Shown here: piece after piece, positions 16,329 to 28,488 of the stretch
How positions within the stretch are numbered: position 1 is the stretch's first letter
Layout: the number at the start of each line of letters is the position of its first letter
NCBI GenBank assembly: GCA_900545825.1
Contig: URAS01000014.1
Location: forward strand, 1 to 64,000
DNA: 64,000 nucleotides
Reading direction: 5' to 3'
Source: an uncultured Actinomyces sp.
GTDB lineage: Bacteria > Actinomycetota > Actinomycetes > Actinomycetales > Actinomycetaceae
Translations under genes and position numbers: made by a program
Notes under the pieces: model-generated
Databases searched by the model: none
What the model was told of the DNA's origin: nothing
What the model saw: only the letters and a program-made list of their open reading frames with translations

Positions 16329-17531
16329 GTGACTTCGCCACTCCCCGTCACCACCGTTCCTCGAGGTGGCGTGCCACCCCTCACGGCCTCGCTGGCCGAA
16401 TACCGCCAGGTCACCGACCGGTTGGCCACCGCCAGCGGCTCCATCGCCTGTGACGTCGAGCGAGCCCAGGGATTCGTCTACACGGCTCGGGCTTACCTCA
16501 TCCAGTTGGCCCGCGTCGGCGCCGGCATCGTCCTCGTCGACCCGATCGGCGAGGGCGCCGACCAGGGCATGGACGCGCTGGCTGCGGCGATCAACGACAA
16601 CGAGTTCATCCTCCACGCCGCAGACCAGGACCTGGCGAACCTCCGCGAGGTCGGGATCGAGCCGGGGTCACTGTTTGATACCGAGGTCGCCGCGTTGCTT
16701 GTCGGGCGTCCCCACGTCGGTTTGGCCGCGTTGACCGAGGAGCTGCTCGGGGTGCGCCTCGCGAAGGAGCATCAGACGTCAAACTGGTCGCAACGCCCTT
16801 TGCCGGAGGACTGGCGAGCCTACGCGGCCCTCGACGTCGACTACCTGTTCGAGCTCAAGAGTGCCCTGGCCGTCTTGCTCGAGAAGGCCGGGCGGACCGA
16901 ATGGGCCGCCCAGGAGTTCGACCACATCCTCCACGCCCCGGCAAAGCAGCCGAAGGCCGACCCGTGGCGCATTAAAGGGGCCGGGCGCCTGGCGACGCGC
17001 CGCCAGCTGGCGGCGCTCAAAGAGCTGTGGACGGCCCGCGACGCGCTCGGCCGCGAGTTCGACATCGAGCCGGCAAAGTTCCTGTCGACACGGGCCCTCG
17101 TCCCGCTGGCCCAGGCTCTCCCGCGCTCGGTCAAGCAGGCGATGAAGGACATCCCCGAGCTGCGTTACCGCCGCGCCCGCCAGCACGCCGACGTATGGCA
17201 GGCCGCCCTCGATCGGGCCCGCGCCCTCGACGACGTCGATCTGCCCGTTCTCCGCCGCCCGCTTCTGCCCGGCGAGCTGCCCCCGGTGAAGGACTGGCGT
17301 CACCTCAACCCGCCGGCGCGGCGTCGACTGGCCGCAATCAAGAAGGTCGTCACCACTCACGCCGACGAGCTGGGCATTCGTCCCGACCTCGTCGTGCCGC
17401 CGGCGGTTCAGCGCCAGCTGGCGTGGAACGGCTGGCCGAGCGACGTTGAGGCGGCGATGGCCGACCTGGGCGCCAGGCCGTGGCAGATCGCCCTCACGGG
17501 GGCCGATTTAGCGGCGCTCAGCCAGGACTAG
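16329..17531 (+). CDS. rnd: RNase D-like 3'-5' exoribonuclease with HRDC domain
   Basis: A 400-residue protein. The N-terminal DEDDy exonuclease domain (about 25-195) shows Exo I as CDVERAQGFVY, Exo II around LHAADQDLANL, and Exo III as YAALDVDYL, with a Tyr typical of the DEDDy class. An HRDC-type nucleic-acid-binding domain follows at about 215-300. RNase D trims 3' ends of tRNA precursors and small RNAs. Start is GTG 16329, with AGGAG about ten bases upstream; the upstream frame overlaps DUF3000 and has no support. The stop shares the palindrome CTAG with the convergent dxs stop. Confidence 0.88.
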   Translation: MTSPLPVTTVPRGGVPPLTASLAEYRQVTDRLATASGSIACDVERAQGFVYTARAYLIQLARVGAGIVLVDPIGEGADQGMDALAAAINDNEFILHAADQDLANLREVGIEPGSLFDTEVAALLVGRPHVGLAALTEELLGVRLAKEHQTSNWSQRPLPEDWRAYAALDVDYLFELKSALAVLLEKAGRTEWAAQEFDHILHAPAKQPKADPWRIKGAGRLATRRQLAALKELWTARDALGREFDIEPAKFLSTRALVPLAQALPRSVKQAMKDIPELRYRRARQHADVWQAALDRARALDDVDLPVLRRPLLPGELPPVKDWRHLNPPARRRLAAIKKVVTTHADELGIRPDLVVPPAVQRQLAWNGWPSDVEAAMADLGARPWQIALTGADLAALSQD

Positions 17532-19426
17532 ACGCCCTGGTCCTCGCTGCTGCGCAGCATGGCGGCGCAGTGGTCCATCGCCACCTGGGCGATGTCCTTG
17601 GGGTCCAAGCCGCAGTGCGAGAGGATCGCGTCACGCGACGCGTGGGTCAAGAACTCGCGCGGGATTCCCCTCGCCACGACCCGGGTGGCCGCGCCCTGCC
17701 GGTTGACGGCCAGGCACAGTTGGGACCCAAAGCCCGAGGTGACGAGGCCGTCCTCCACCGTGATGACCAGCTGGGAGTGGGCGACCCGTTTGACGAGGGC
17801 GTCGGGCACGGGGATCGCCCACACGGGGTCGACGACCTCGACGTCGATGCCGTGTTCGGTGAGGATCGCGGCCGCGTCCTTCGCCCGCTGCGCCATCGCG
17901 CCGATCGACACGATCGTGACGGGGTGGGGCCCCTCGGCGGCCGCCAACACATCGACGTCGTCCTCGTGGGTCACGGCCGGAATGGGCTTGGGCAGCGGTC
18001 CCTTGGGGTAGCGCACGATCGTCGGGCCGTCCTCGTCGGCCAGGGCCTCGCGCAGGCTGGTGCGCAGCGTCTGCTCGTCACGAGGCGCAGCCAGCCGCAG
18101 CCCGGGCACGATTCCCGCGAGGGCGATATCCCACATGCCGTTGTGCGACGCGCCGTCGGCGCCGGTGACGCCCGCGCGATCGAGGCACAGGGTGACCGGC
18201 GCCTTGTGGAGCGCGCAGTCCATGAGCAGCTGGTCAAACGCCCGGTTCATGAACGTCGCGTAGAGGGCGACGACCGGCAATTTCCCGGCATAGGCCAGCC
18301 CTGCCGCGGCGGCGAGGGCGTGTTGCTCGGCGATGCCGACGTCGAGCACGCGGTCCGGATGGGCCTGGTAGAAGGGCCCCAGCCCCACGGGTTCCCGCAT
18401 CGCCGCCGTGATGCCGACGAGCCGGGGGTCGGCGTCGGCCCACTGCTTGAGTTCCTCGGCCACCACGGCCGTCCATCCGAAGCGGGACTTTTCCATCGGC
18501 AGGCCGGTCTCGGGGTGGATCGGGCCGATCGCGTGGAACCGATCGGCAACGTGCTGTTCGGCAAAGTTGTAGCCGCGACCCTTCTTGGTGATCGCATGGA
18601 CGATGACGGGGGCCGCATACTCGCGTGCTCGCGTCAGCTGGAATTCGGTGGCGATGATGTCGTGACCGTCGACCGGGCCCGTGTATTTCAGACCCAGATC
18701 AGAGAACATTGCCTCGGGCACGAGGACGTCCTGGACCCCCCGTTTGAACCCGTGGAGGGCGTCGTAGGCCACCTGGCCGGGTTTGCCCGACGACTGGAGT
18801 CTCCGTTTGCCCCATTCGAGGGCGCGCTCATACGCCGGCGAGGTCCGCAGCGCGTCGAGATGGTGGGCGAGGCCGCCGATCGTCGGCGCGTACGAGCGGG
18901 CGTTGTCGTTGACGACAATGACGATCCGCAGCTCGGGATGATCGGCGATCATGTTGAGGCCTTCCCAGGCCATACCGCCGGTCAGTGCGCCGTCGCCGAT
19001 CACCGCGACGGTCCACGACGGGTCACCCGAGAGGTACTTGGCCTCGGCGATACCGTAGGCCCATGACAGGGACGCCGACGCGTGCGAGTTTTCGACGACG
19101 TCGTGGCGCGATTCGGCGCGAGACGGGTAGCCCGACAGTCCGCCGGCGCTGCGCAGCTTCGAGAAGTCTTTGCGCCCCGTGAGGATCTTGTGAACGTAGG
19201 CCTGGTGCCCCGTGTCGAAGACGATGGTGTCGCGCGGCGAGTCGAACACACGATGCAGCGCGATCGTGAGCTCGACGACGCCGAGGTTCGGACCCAGGTG
19301 CCCGCCCGTCCGCGCGACGTTGACGATGAGGAACTGGCGGATTTCCGCAGCCAACTGGTCGAGCTGCAGCGCCGTCAGCTGACGCAAGTCGGCTGGCTTC
19401 TCGATCTGGTCGAGCAGTGATGTCAC
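17528..19426 (-). CDS. dxs: 1-deoxy-D-xylulose-5-phosphate synthase
   Basis: A 632-residue thiamine-diphosphate enzyme condensing pyruvate and glyceraldehyde 3-phosphate to DXP, the first step of the MEP isoprenoid pathway and a source for thiamine and pyridoxal. The ThDP motif GDGALTGGMAWEGLN...VVNDN is intact, followed by the transketolase pyrimidine-binding part (DVGIAEQHALAAAAGLA) and the C-terminal domain. The start is GTG with GGGGAGG about ten bases upstream. In the same window a polyprenyl synthase uses the products of this pathway. Four-base tail overlap with rnd. Confidence 0.97.
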   Translation of the reverse strand: MTSLLDQIEKPADLRQLTALQLDQLAAEIRQFLIVNVARTGGHLGPNLGVVELTIALHRVFDSPRDTIVFDTGHQAYVHKILTGRKDFSKLRSAGGLSGYPSRAESRHDVVENSHASASLSWAYGIAEAKYLSGDPSWTVAVIGDGALTGGMAWEGLNMIADHPELRIVIVVNDNARSYAPTIGGLAHHLDALRTSPAYERALEWGKRRLQSSGKPGQVAYDALHGFKRGVQDVLVPEAMFSDLGLKYTGPVDGHDIIATEFQLTRAREYAAPVIVHAITKKGRGYNFAEQHVADRFHAIGPIHPETGLPMEKSRFGWTAVVAEELKQWADADPRLVGITAAMREPVGLGPFYQAHPDRVLDVGIAEQHALAAAAGLAYAGKLPVVALYATFMNRAFDQLLMDCALHKAPVTLCLDRAGVTGADGASHNGMWDIALAGIVPGLRLAAPRDEQTLRTSLREALADEDGPTIVRYPKGPLPKPIPAVTHEDDVDVLAAAEGPHPVTIVSIGAMAQRAKDAAAILTEHGIDVEVVDPVWAIPVPDALVKRVAHSQLVITVEDGLVTSGFGSQLCLAVNRQGAATRVVARGIPREFLTHASRDAILSHCGLDPKDIAQVAMDHCAAMLRSSEDQGV

Positions 19427-19619
19427 CGCACAGTCCTCCCCTTTTTGGCCTCTAACCTCCCTAGCCTACGTCGAAGGCGCAGCCCAAACACACCATGCGG
19501 GATTATTTGCGGCCTTTCGGCGTCCTCCCGCACTTTTCGCCACGTCCCGGCCGCGTGAATCCTATGCCCGACGCGACGAGCGGCGTGGGCGCCCAGGCAA
19601 GAAAAGGAAGGCATGGCTT

Positions 19620-19630
19620 AAACTTGACTC
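19620..19630 (+). promoter_or_regulatory. Leaderless promoter box of the S9 peptidase gene
   Basis: TAAACT is followed by six bases and the ATG at 19631. An AAGGAAGG element further upstream is too distant to act as Shine-Dalgarno. The pattern fits transcription starting at or next to the start codon. The remainder of the 204-base dxs/peptidase gap shows no gene. Confidence 0.45.
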
Positions 19631-21607
19631 ATGAATTCCACTTCCGCATCGGATCGTCGCGTCGCCCCCTACGGCGCCTGGCAGTCGTCTCTCACCGCCG
19701 ACGTCATCACCCGCAAGCTGCGCAAGCTCTCGCAGGTGCGTGTCCTCGGCGCCGACACGTTCTGGGTCGAGTCCCGCGCGGACGAGGCCGGCCGTAACGT
19801 CCTCCTCCGTCGCCGCGGCGACGGTCAGGTGACCGAGGTCCTCCCGATGACCCCGGGATCCGAGCTCGTCGACGTCCGGTCCCGGGTCCACGAATACGGC
19901 GGCAAGGCCTACGCCCTCGCGCCTCACACGATCGTCGTCTCGCACGTCGGCGACGGCTGCCTCTACCGCTACGATTTCGATCAGACGAACGCCCAGCTGG
20001 TCCGGCTGACCCCCAAGGTCAACGATCGCTATTCCGACATGGAGATCGATGCCACGCGCGGCGTCGTCTTCGCCATCCGCGAGCAGCACGGCGAGGGCGA
20101 GCCCCGCAATACGCTCGTCGCTATCCCGCTCGACGGCAGTGCGGCCCGCGAGGCCAGCAACATCCTCGAGCTGTGGACCTCCACGGACTTCGTCGCGGCT
20201 CCCGCGGTGTCGCCGAACGGGCGCTTCCTCGCGTTCGTCACGTGGTCGCATCCGCACATGCCGTGGCAGTGCGCGCAGCTCAACATCGCCGAGCTCGACG
20301 CCGCCGGTCGGTTCGTCCAGGTCGACACCCTCGTCGACGAGGACGGCGTGAGCGCCGGCCAGCCCCGGTGGACGTTCTCGGGCGACCTCATCCACGTCGA
20401 CGACTCGTCGGGCTGGGCGAATTTCTATCGGACCGAGGGCTTCGACAAGGACGACTGGCCCCACCACCTGCGCACGCGCGCACTCCACCCTGCACAGCGC
20501 GAGTTCACGTCGCCGCAGTGGCAGCTGGGCCTCCACTCGTTCGACATTCTCGACGAGGAGCACCTGGTGTCGGCCTGGTGCGACCGGGGACGCTGGCATA
20601 TCGGGACGATCCGGCTGGACAACGGCCAGCTCGAGGAGTGGCCGACCGGGTGGACGCCCTCGGGGAACGTCGCGTCGGCAAACGGTCGCACGGTTATGCT
20701 GGCCGACAACCCGCTGGCGTACGAGTCGATCGTCGAGATCTCGCACGGCCACTGCACGGTGCTGAGGTCGTCGGCCGAGGTGGCCGTCGACACGGCCGAG
20801 ATCTCGATCGGCGAGCCGATGTCGTGGCCGACCTCCGACGGCGCCGAGGCCCACGGGTTCTTCTACGCGCCGACCTCGCTTAAGTGGCGGGGTCCCGCCG
20901 GCGAGCTGCCGCCGCTGCTCACCATGGTCCACGGCGGGCCCACGTCGGCCACGCGCCAGGGGTTACGGCCGGAGATCCAGTACTGGACCGACCGCGGATT
21001 CGCGGTCCTCGACGTCAACTATCGCGGGTCCACCGGGTATGGCCGCGCCTACCGCGACGCCCTCGACGGCCAGTGGGGCGTCCGTGATGTCGCCGACTGC
21101 GCCTCCGGTGCCCGCTACCTCGCCCAGCTGGGCTTCGTCGATCCGCGCAGGATCGCGATCCGTGGCGGCTCGGCCGGCGGCTTCACGACGCTTGCGGCCC
21201 TGGGCACCACCGACGTGTTCAGTGCGGGCGTGTCGCTCTATGGCGTGTCCGACCTCAAACGGCTGGCCGAGGACACCCACAAGTTCGAGTCCCACTACAT
21301 CTACCGGTTGCTGGGCGTCGACTCCGCCTCCGACCCGGTCGTGGCCGAACGCTCGCCAATCAACCACGTCGACGACATGACGGCGCCCCTCCTGCTCCTC
21401 CAGGGAACCGAGGACGCCGTCGTTCCGCCGAACCAGACCGAGCTGCTGGTCGAGCGGCTGAAAAAGCGCGGCGTCTCGGCCCACGTCGAGTACTTCGAGG
21501 GCGAGGGCCACGGCTTCATCCGCGATGACTCGCGCAAACGGGCCCTCCTCAGCGAGCTCGACTTCTACCGCAAGGTGTGGGGCATCGTCACGTCCGACGC
21601 CCTGTAG
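19631..21607 (+). CDS. S9-family serine peptidase (acylaminoacyl-peptidase type)
   Basis: A 658-residue prolyl oligopeptidase-family enzyme with an N-terminal beta-propeller-like region (to about 400) and a C-terminal alpha/beta-hydrolase domain. The nucleophile is Ser514 in RGGSAGGF; the acid is in GTEDAVVPP and the base in EGEGHGF near the end. TMVHGGPTSA is the typical oxyanion-region HGGP motif. There is no signal peptide, so it is probably cytoplasmic, cutting short peptides. It stands alone between divergent dxs and convergent sdaA. Confidence 0.92.
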   Translation: MNSTSASDRRVAPYGAWQSSLTADVITRKLRKLSQVRVLGADTFWVESRADEAGRNVLLRRRGDGQVTEVLPMTPGSELVDVRSRVHEYGGKAYALAPHTIVVSHVGDGCLYRYDFDQTNAQLVRLTPKVNDRYSDMEIDATRGVVFAIREQHGEGEPRNTLVAIPLDGSAAREASNILELWTSTDFVAAPAVSPNGRFLAFVTWSHPHMPWQCAQLNIAELDAAGRFVQVDTLVDEDGVSAGQPRWTFSGDLIHVDDSSGWANFYRTEGFDKDDWPHHLRTRALHPAQREFTSPQWQLGLHSFDILDEEHLVSAWCDRGRWHIGTIRLDNGQLEEWPTGWTPSGNVASANGRTVMLADNPLAYESIVEISHGHCTVLRSSAEVAVDTAEISIGEPMSWPTSDGAEAHGFFYAPTSLKWRGPAGELPPLLTMVHGGPTSATRQGLRPEIQYWTDRGFAVLDVNYRGSTGYGRAYRDALDGQWGVRDVADCASGARYLAQLGFVDPRRIAIRGGSAGGFTTLAALGTTDVFSAGVSLYGVSDLKRLAEDTHKFESHYIYRLLGVDSASDPVVAERSPINHVDDMTAPLLLLQGTEDAVVPPNQTELLVERLKKRGVSAHVEYFEGEGHGFIRDDSRKRALLSELDFYRKVWGIVTSDAL

Positions 21608-21625
21608 GACGCCCGGGGCTGGTCG

Positions 21626-23050
21626 TCAGCACTCGACGATGGTGACGGCCAGCCCGCCCTGGGCGGTCTCCTTGTACTTTTCCGACATGTCGGCGCCGGT
21701 CTTCTTCATCGTCTGAACGACGGCATCGAGCGAGACCAGCGGAGTCTGTTCCTTGTCGAACAGCGCCATGCGCGCGGCGTTGACGGCGGTGACCGAGGCG
21801 ATGGCGTTGCGTTCGATGCACGGTACCTGGACGAGGCCGCCCACGGGGTCGCACGTCAGCCCCAGGTGGTGTTCCATGGCGATCTCGGCCGCCGTCATCA
21901 CTTGCGCCGGGGTGCCGCCCATGACCTGGGCCAGGCCGGCCGCCGCCATCGACGAGGCCGATCCGACCTCTCCCTGGCAGCCGACCTCGGCGCCCGAGAT
22001 CGACGACTGCTCCTTGATCACCGACCCGACCGCGCCGGCCGCCAGCAGGTAGTCGCAGACGATGTCGTCCATCCCCGCGTCGCGGTCGGCCGCGGAATAG
22101 CCGTGGTCGTTGATGAGGGCGAGCGCCCGGTCGGTGTAGTGGGTGGCGTAGAACATGACCGCGGGAATGATCCCGGCCGCGCCGTTCGTCGGCGCCGTGA
22201 CGATACGCCCGCCCGATGCGTTCTCCTCGTTGACGGCGAGGGCGACGAGGTTGACCCACTCGACCCAGTAGTGGATGTCTCGGTTCGGGTCGGCGGCCTT
22301 GAGTGACGCATACCACTGGGGCGCGCGCCGACGGGTGTTGAGCCCACCGGGCAGGACGCCGGTGCGCGTCAGCGAATTGTCGCGACACGCCTCCATGACG
22401 TGGGCGATCTCGAGGAGCCGCTTCCGTACGTCGGCCTCGTTCGCCGAGCTCGCCTCGTTCGCCATCGCGATCTGGGCGATCGATAGGCCCTGGTCGACGG
22501 CGTGGGCGTGCAGCTCGGAGGCCTGGGCGAACGGGTAGGGCAACGCCGTCCTCGTCCTGGGGTCGGTGGCCCCGTCCTCGTCGTCGTGGACGACGAAGCC
22601 GCCACCGATCGAATAGGACTGCCGCTGGTAGAGGATGTCCCCCGCCGCGTTGATCGCCGTGAACCGCATGCCGTTGGAGTGCCTGGGCAGGAACGTCAAC
22701 GGGTGGAGAATGAGGTCCTTGATCTGCAGCGGGACCCTCACGTCGGTGCCACCCAGGTGGAGGGCGTCCCCGGCTTCGATCTCGGCGAGGCGGCGGTCGA
22801 TCGTTGCGGGGAGGACCGTCTGGGGCCGATACCCCTCGAGGCCCAGGAGGACGGCCCCGAACGTCCCGTGCCCGCGCCCGGTCGCGGCCAGCGAACCGTA
22901 GAGGTCGACGACGAGCGAGTCGACCTCGGCGAGGTCACCCCGCTCAGCCAGCTTGTCGACGAAGTCGCAGCCGGCGGTCATCGGCCCGACGGTGTGCGAC
23001 GAGGACGGTCCGATACCGATCGAAAACAGATCGAAAACGCTGACAGTCAC
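21626..23050 (-). CDS. sdaA: L-serine dehydratase, iron-sulfur type
   Basis: A 474-residue single-chain L-serine deaminase (L-serine to pyruvate and ammonia). The family opening SVFDLFSIGIGPSSSHTVGPM is present. Conserved cysteines for the oxygen-labile [4Fe-4S] cluster appear in EVGCQGEVGSA and CDPVGGLVQVPC. The start is GTG, with GGAGG 11 bases upstream. It lies 24 bases downstream of a serine-type permease gene on the same strand, making a serine uptake and catabolism operon feeding pyruvate. Confidence 0.96.
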   Translation of the reverse strand: MTVSVFDLFSIGIGPSSSHTVGPMTAGCDFVDKLAERGDLAEVDSLVVDLYGSLAATGRGHGTFGAVLLGLEGYRPQTVLPATIDRRLAEIEAGDALHLGGTDVRVPLQIKDLILHPLTFLPRHSNGMRFTAINAAGDILYQRQSYSIGGGFVVHDDEDGATDPRTRTALPYPFAQASELHAHAVDQGLSIAQIAMANEASSANEADVRKRLLEIAHVMEACRDNSLTRTGVLPGGLNTRRRAPQWYASLKAADPNRDIHYWVEWVNLVALAVNEENASGGRIVTAPTNGAAGIIPAVMFYATHYTDRALALINDHGYSAADRDAGMDDIVCDYLLAAGAVGSVIKEQSSISGAEVGCQGEVGSASSMAAAGLAQVMGGTPAQVMTAAEIAMEHHLGLTCDPVGGLVQVPCIERNAIASVTAVNAARMALFDKEQTPLVSLDAVVQTMKKTGADMSEKYKETAQGGLAVTIVEC

Positions 23051-23074
23051 TTGACGTGTGACCTCCTTCGCGGC

Positions 23075-24349
23075 CTAGTTGACGAGGGTGTAGAGAATAG
23101 CCGAGATCGCGACGAATCCCATGACGGTGACGAAGATATTCGACGCGCGGCCCCGGAAGCGAGCCAACGCATCCACTCTAGCGATCGCGTACATCGGCAT
23201 GAGGTAGCACAGGGCCGCAATGACCGGGCCCGAGAGCGACTCGATGAGCGAGAGGATCGACGGGTTGAGCACGGCGACGACCCAGGTCGTGACGAAGATG
23301 AACGCGGCGATGCCGGCGCGCAGACGCTTCTGGCCGACGCGCTCGGCGAAAGTCGGTGCGAAGTCACGGATGATCCCTTCGGCGCCCTCAGCGGTGCCGA
23401 GGTAGTGGCCGAAGAAGGACGACACGATGGCCGCGATCGCGATGAGCGGGCCCATGGCGGCGATGACCGGGGTGTGCTGGACGTTCGCCAGGTACGAGAG
23501 GACCGGCAGGTTCTGGGCGCGAGCCTCGGCCAGGCCGGAGGCGCCGAGCGAAAGGACGCAGCTCCACACGAACGTCATCGTGAAGATCACGAGCAGGGCC
23601 GCGGTCCACGCGAGGACGCGGGAGGCGTGCTCCGCGGCGCCCTTGCCGTGCGCCCGTTCCATCGCCAGTGAGAACTGCGAGATCGCCGGCGAATGGTTAA
23701 ACGCGAAGACGAGGACGGGGATGATGATCCACACCGAGGTGAGGAGATCGCCGACACCCTGGACCTTCATGAAGTCCGCGTCGATGTGCCACGTGGGGAT
23801 GAGGTAAATCGACAGCCCCGCCAACAGGACGATCAGCGGGTAGACGAGGAACTGGGTGACGATGAGCATGAGCTTCTGCCCGAGGATCATGACGAGCATC
23901 ATCGCGGCGATGAGGACGCCGGACAGGATGACGCGGCTGATGTGCGGGCCGTGAAGCTGGTTGACGATCAGTGAGTCGACGGTGTTGGTGATGCCGACAC
24001 CGTAGATGAGGACGATCGGGTAAATCGCGGCGAAGTAGAGGACGGTGATGATGCGCCCGGTGACCGGGCCGAAGTAGTCGGCCGCGACTTTCGTAATATC
24101 TTCGCCCTGCTTTGGTGAGGCGCAGACAAAGCGCGCGAGCCCCCGGTGGGCGAAATACGTCATGGGCGCGATGAGCACGGTGACGATGATGAGGGGCCAC
24201 CCGCCGTGGGCGCCGGCGTTGATGGGAAGAAAGAGGATTCCCGCACCCACCGCGGTGCCGAAAAGCGAAATAGTCCACGAACGGTCGATGCGCCGAGATT
24301 CCGCGCGGGTCGCGGTCGTCGGTGCGGGGGTCTCGAGGGTAGTCGTCAT
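23075..24349 (-). CDS. sdaC: HAAAP-family amino-acid permease, probable serine transporter
   Basis: A 424-residue membrane protein with about 11 hydrophobic segments, resembling SdaC/TdcC H+-coupled serine/threonine transporters: WTISLFGTAVGAGILFLPINAG opens the first helix. ATG 24349 is chosen because GGAAGG lies directly upstream; the longer frame starts at TTG without support. Co-directional with sdaA 24 bases downstream, so serine is the likeliest substrate. The 224-base gap upstream to 24573 holds a short GGGC/GCCC dyad and no gene. Confidence 0.88.
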   Translation of the reverse strand: MTTTLETPAPTTATRAESRRIDRSWTISLFGTAVGAGILFLPINAGAHGGWPLIIVTVLIAPMTYFAHRGLARFVCASPKQGEDITKVAADYFGPVTGRIITVLYFAAIYPIVLIYGVGITNTVDSLIVNQLHGPHISRVILSGVLIAAMMLVMILGQKLMLIVTQFLVYPLIVLLAGLSIYLIPTWHIDADFMKVQGVGDLLTSVWIIIPVLVFAFNHSPAISQFSLAMERAHGKGAAEHASRVLAWTAALLVIFTMTFVWSCVLSLGASGLAEARAQNLPVLSYLANVQHTPVIAAMGPLIAIAAIVSSFFGHYLGTAEGAEGIIRDFAPTFAERVGQKRLRAGIAAFIFVTTWVVAVLNPSILSLIESLSGPVIAALCYLMPMYAIARVDALARFRGRASNIFVTVMGFVAISAILYTLVN

Positions 24350-24573
24350 TGCCTTCCTTCGTCTCAAGGGTCCGCCGACTTAGGGGGCTCACGACTGAGG
24401 ATGCTACCTGCCCGACACGGACACGATTGTCACACCTACCTGCATCTTTATTCGGTTCACCGCATCTTCGGTGCGTCCTCACCGATCGAAAACACGCGTC
24501 GCCTCAAGAATGAACATATGTGCCAGCGCGCGGGCCACGCGTCCAGGGCGCGAGCCCTCGTTGTCAACCGCAA

Positions 24574-25560
24574 TCAGGCGTGCACTTCGTGGTCGCACGG
24601 TCCCGAGCCCACGAGGGCGAGGCAGTGATCGAGCCCGTCGGCGACCATGCTGGCGACGACCTCGCGGGTGAGATAGGCAAAATGCGGGGTCAGGATGACG
24701 TTGGGCATTGCCCGCAGGCGGGCAAAGAACGGGTCAGCGATGACCTGGCCCCGACAGTCCTGGAAGTAGTAGTCGACCTCGCCCTCGAGGACGTCGAGCG
24801 CGGCCGCCCCCACCTTTCCGGCCTCGAGCGCCGCGATGAGGGCCCGGGTGTCGACGATGGGGCCGCGCGCACAGTTGACGACAACGACGCCGTCCGTCAT
24901 CGCGGCGAAGGCCGCCTCATCGAGCAGATGCTCGGTGCTGTCGTCGAGGAGGGCGTGGACGGTGACGACGTCGGAGCGCCGATAGAGCTCGGCCGGGGTC
25001 ACGTAGGTGACGAGGCCCGCCAGTTCCTTGCGGGGCTTGGGGTCGGTGGCGAGAACCGTACAGCCGAATCCGGCAAGCAGTTCGGCGAGTCGGCCGCCGA
25101 TTCGGCCCGCCCCGACGATTCCGACGGTGAGGTTGGCGAGCTCGCGCCCCTCGAGGCCCGCCGGGACGAAGTCCTGGGCGTCGAAGCGCTTGCGCACATC
25201 ACCCAGTTTCCGCAGGCTCGCGAGGATGAGCATGAGCGTGAACTCCGCGACCGAACCGGGCGAGTACGACACGTTCGCCACCAGCACGCCCGCGTCGCGC
25301 GCCGCGACGAGGTCGACGTTGTCGTAGCCGATCGAGCGGTTCGAGATCGCCCGGGCGCCGTGCGCGGCGAGGACGTCGATCGCCTGGCGCGTCAGCGGCG
25401 TCCCGAGGACGCAGACGGCGTCGTAGTGCTCCGGTCGCTCGAGGTCGGCGAGGCTCAGGTGCCCGCGGATGAGGTCGAGCTCGACGCCGGGATGGGCGGC
25501 GCGCCACTGCTCGAAAAACTCCACCTCGCCCGGGTCAACATCGCCGATGAGAATCCGCAT
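24574..25560 (-). CDS. D-2-hydroxyacid dehydrogenase (D-lactate dehydrogenase-like)
   Basis: A 328-residue NAD-dependent D-isomer-specific dehydrogenase. The Rossmann motif is VGIVGAGRIGGRLAELL. Catalytic residues sit in NCARGPIVD (Arg), the EGEVD segment (Glu) and LTPHFAY (His). The EGEVDYYFQD stretch resembles D-lactate/VanH-type dehydrogenases, so pyruvate to D-lactate is a reasonable guess. AGAAGGGGG upstream of the ATG is the ribosome-binding region. Downstream of acn on the same strand but separated by a strong terminator. Confidence 0.82.
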   Translation of the reverse strand: MRILIGDVDPGEVEFFEQWRAAHPGVELDLIRGHLSLADLERPEHYDAVCVLGTPLTRQAIDVLAAHGARAISNRSIGYDNVDLVAARDAGVLVANVSYSPGSVAEFTLMLILASLRKLGDVRKRFDAQDFVPAGLEGRELANLTVGIVGAGRIGGRLAELLAGFGCTVLATDPKPRKELAGLVTYVTPAELYRRSDVVTVHALLDDSTEHLLDEAAFAAMTDGVVVVNCARGPIVDTRALIAALEAGKVGAAALDVLEGEVDYYFQDCRGQVIADPFFARLRAMPNVILTPHFAYLTREVVASMVADGLDHCLALVGSGPCDHEVHA

Positions 25561-25606
25561 GTGGCCGCTTTCCCCCTTCTTCCGGCCCCACGGGGCCGCT
25601 CAATGC

Positions 25607-25645
25607 GGCACGGCCTGGAGGGAACGCGTCCCTCCAGGCCGTGCC
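25607..25645 (-). terminator. Terminator of acn
   Basis: A perfect 17-bp stem (25607-25623 with 25629-25645) and a 5-base loop lie 22 bases after the aconitase stop. A smaller hairpin CGGCCCC/GGGGCCG (25583-25598) follows before the next gene. No T run, but the stem is very stable. Confidence 0.7.
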
Positions 25646-25667
25646 TCACGCTCGATGCGCTGCCTGG

Positions 25668-28373
<2,706 letters not shown>

Positions 28374-28413
28374 CCGGTCCCTCCTCATCTCGCGCATCGA
28401 GGTGATGCATAAA

Positions 28414-28433
28414 TATCTCTCGATATCAAGATA
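28414..28433 (-). promoter_or_regulatory. Operator-like palindrome upstream of acn
   Basis: The core TCTCGATATCAAGA (28418-28431) is a palindrome with a single mismatched pair, set in an otherwise AT-rich patch 41 bases upstream of the acn ATG. Its TCTTGA...TCGAGA form resembles sites of MarR-family TamR/UrtR-like regulators, and Streptomyces TamR is known to control aconitase. The regulator gene is not in this window, so the link is inference. Confidence 0.5.
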
Positions 28434-28488
28434 CTCGGAAAGTGAACGAACGCCAGTCGGGGCAACGAGGACGCCCTGGACCCGCAGC

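Noticed and set aside
17480..19066. A 528-codon plus-strand frame opposite dxs
   Set aside because: Antisense shadow of a gene whose motifs are all intact.
24350..24573. A glycine or serine-related riboswitch upstream of sdaC
   Set aside because: I could not build a recognisable aptamer; only a short GGGC/GCCC dyad is present.
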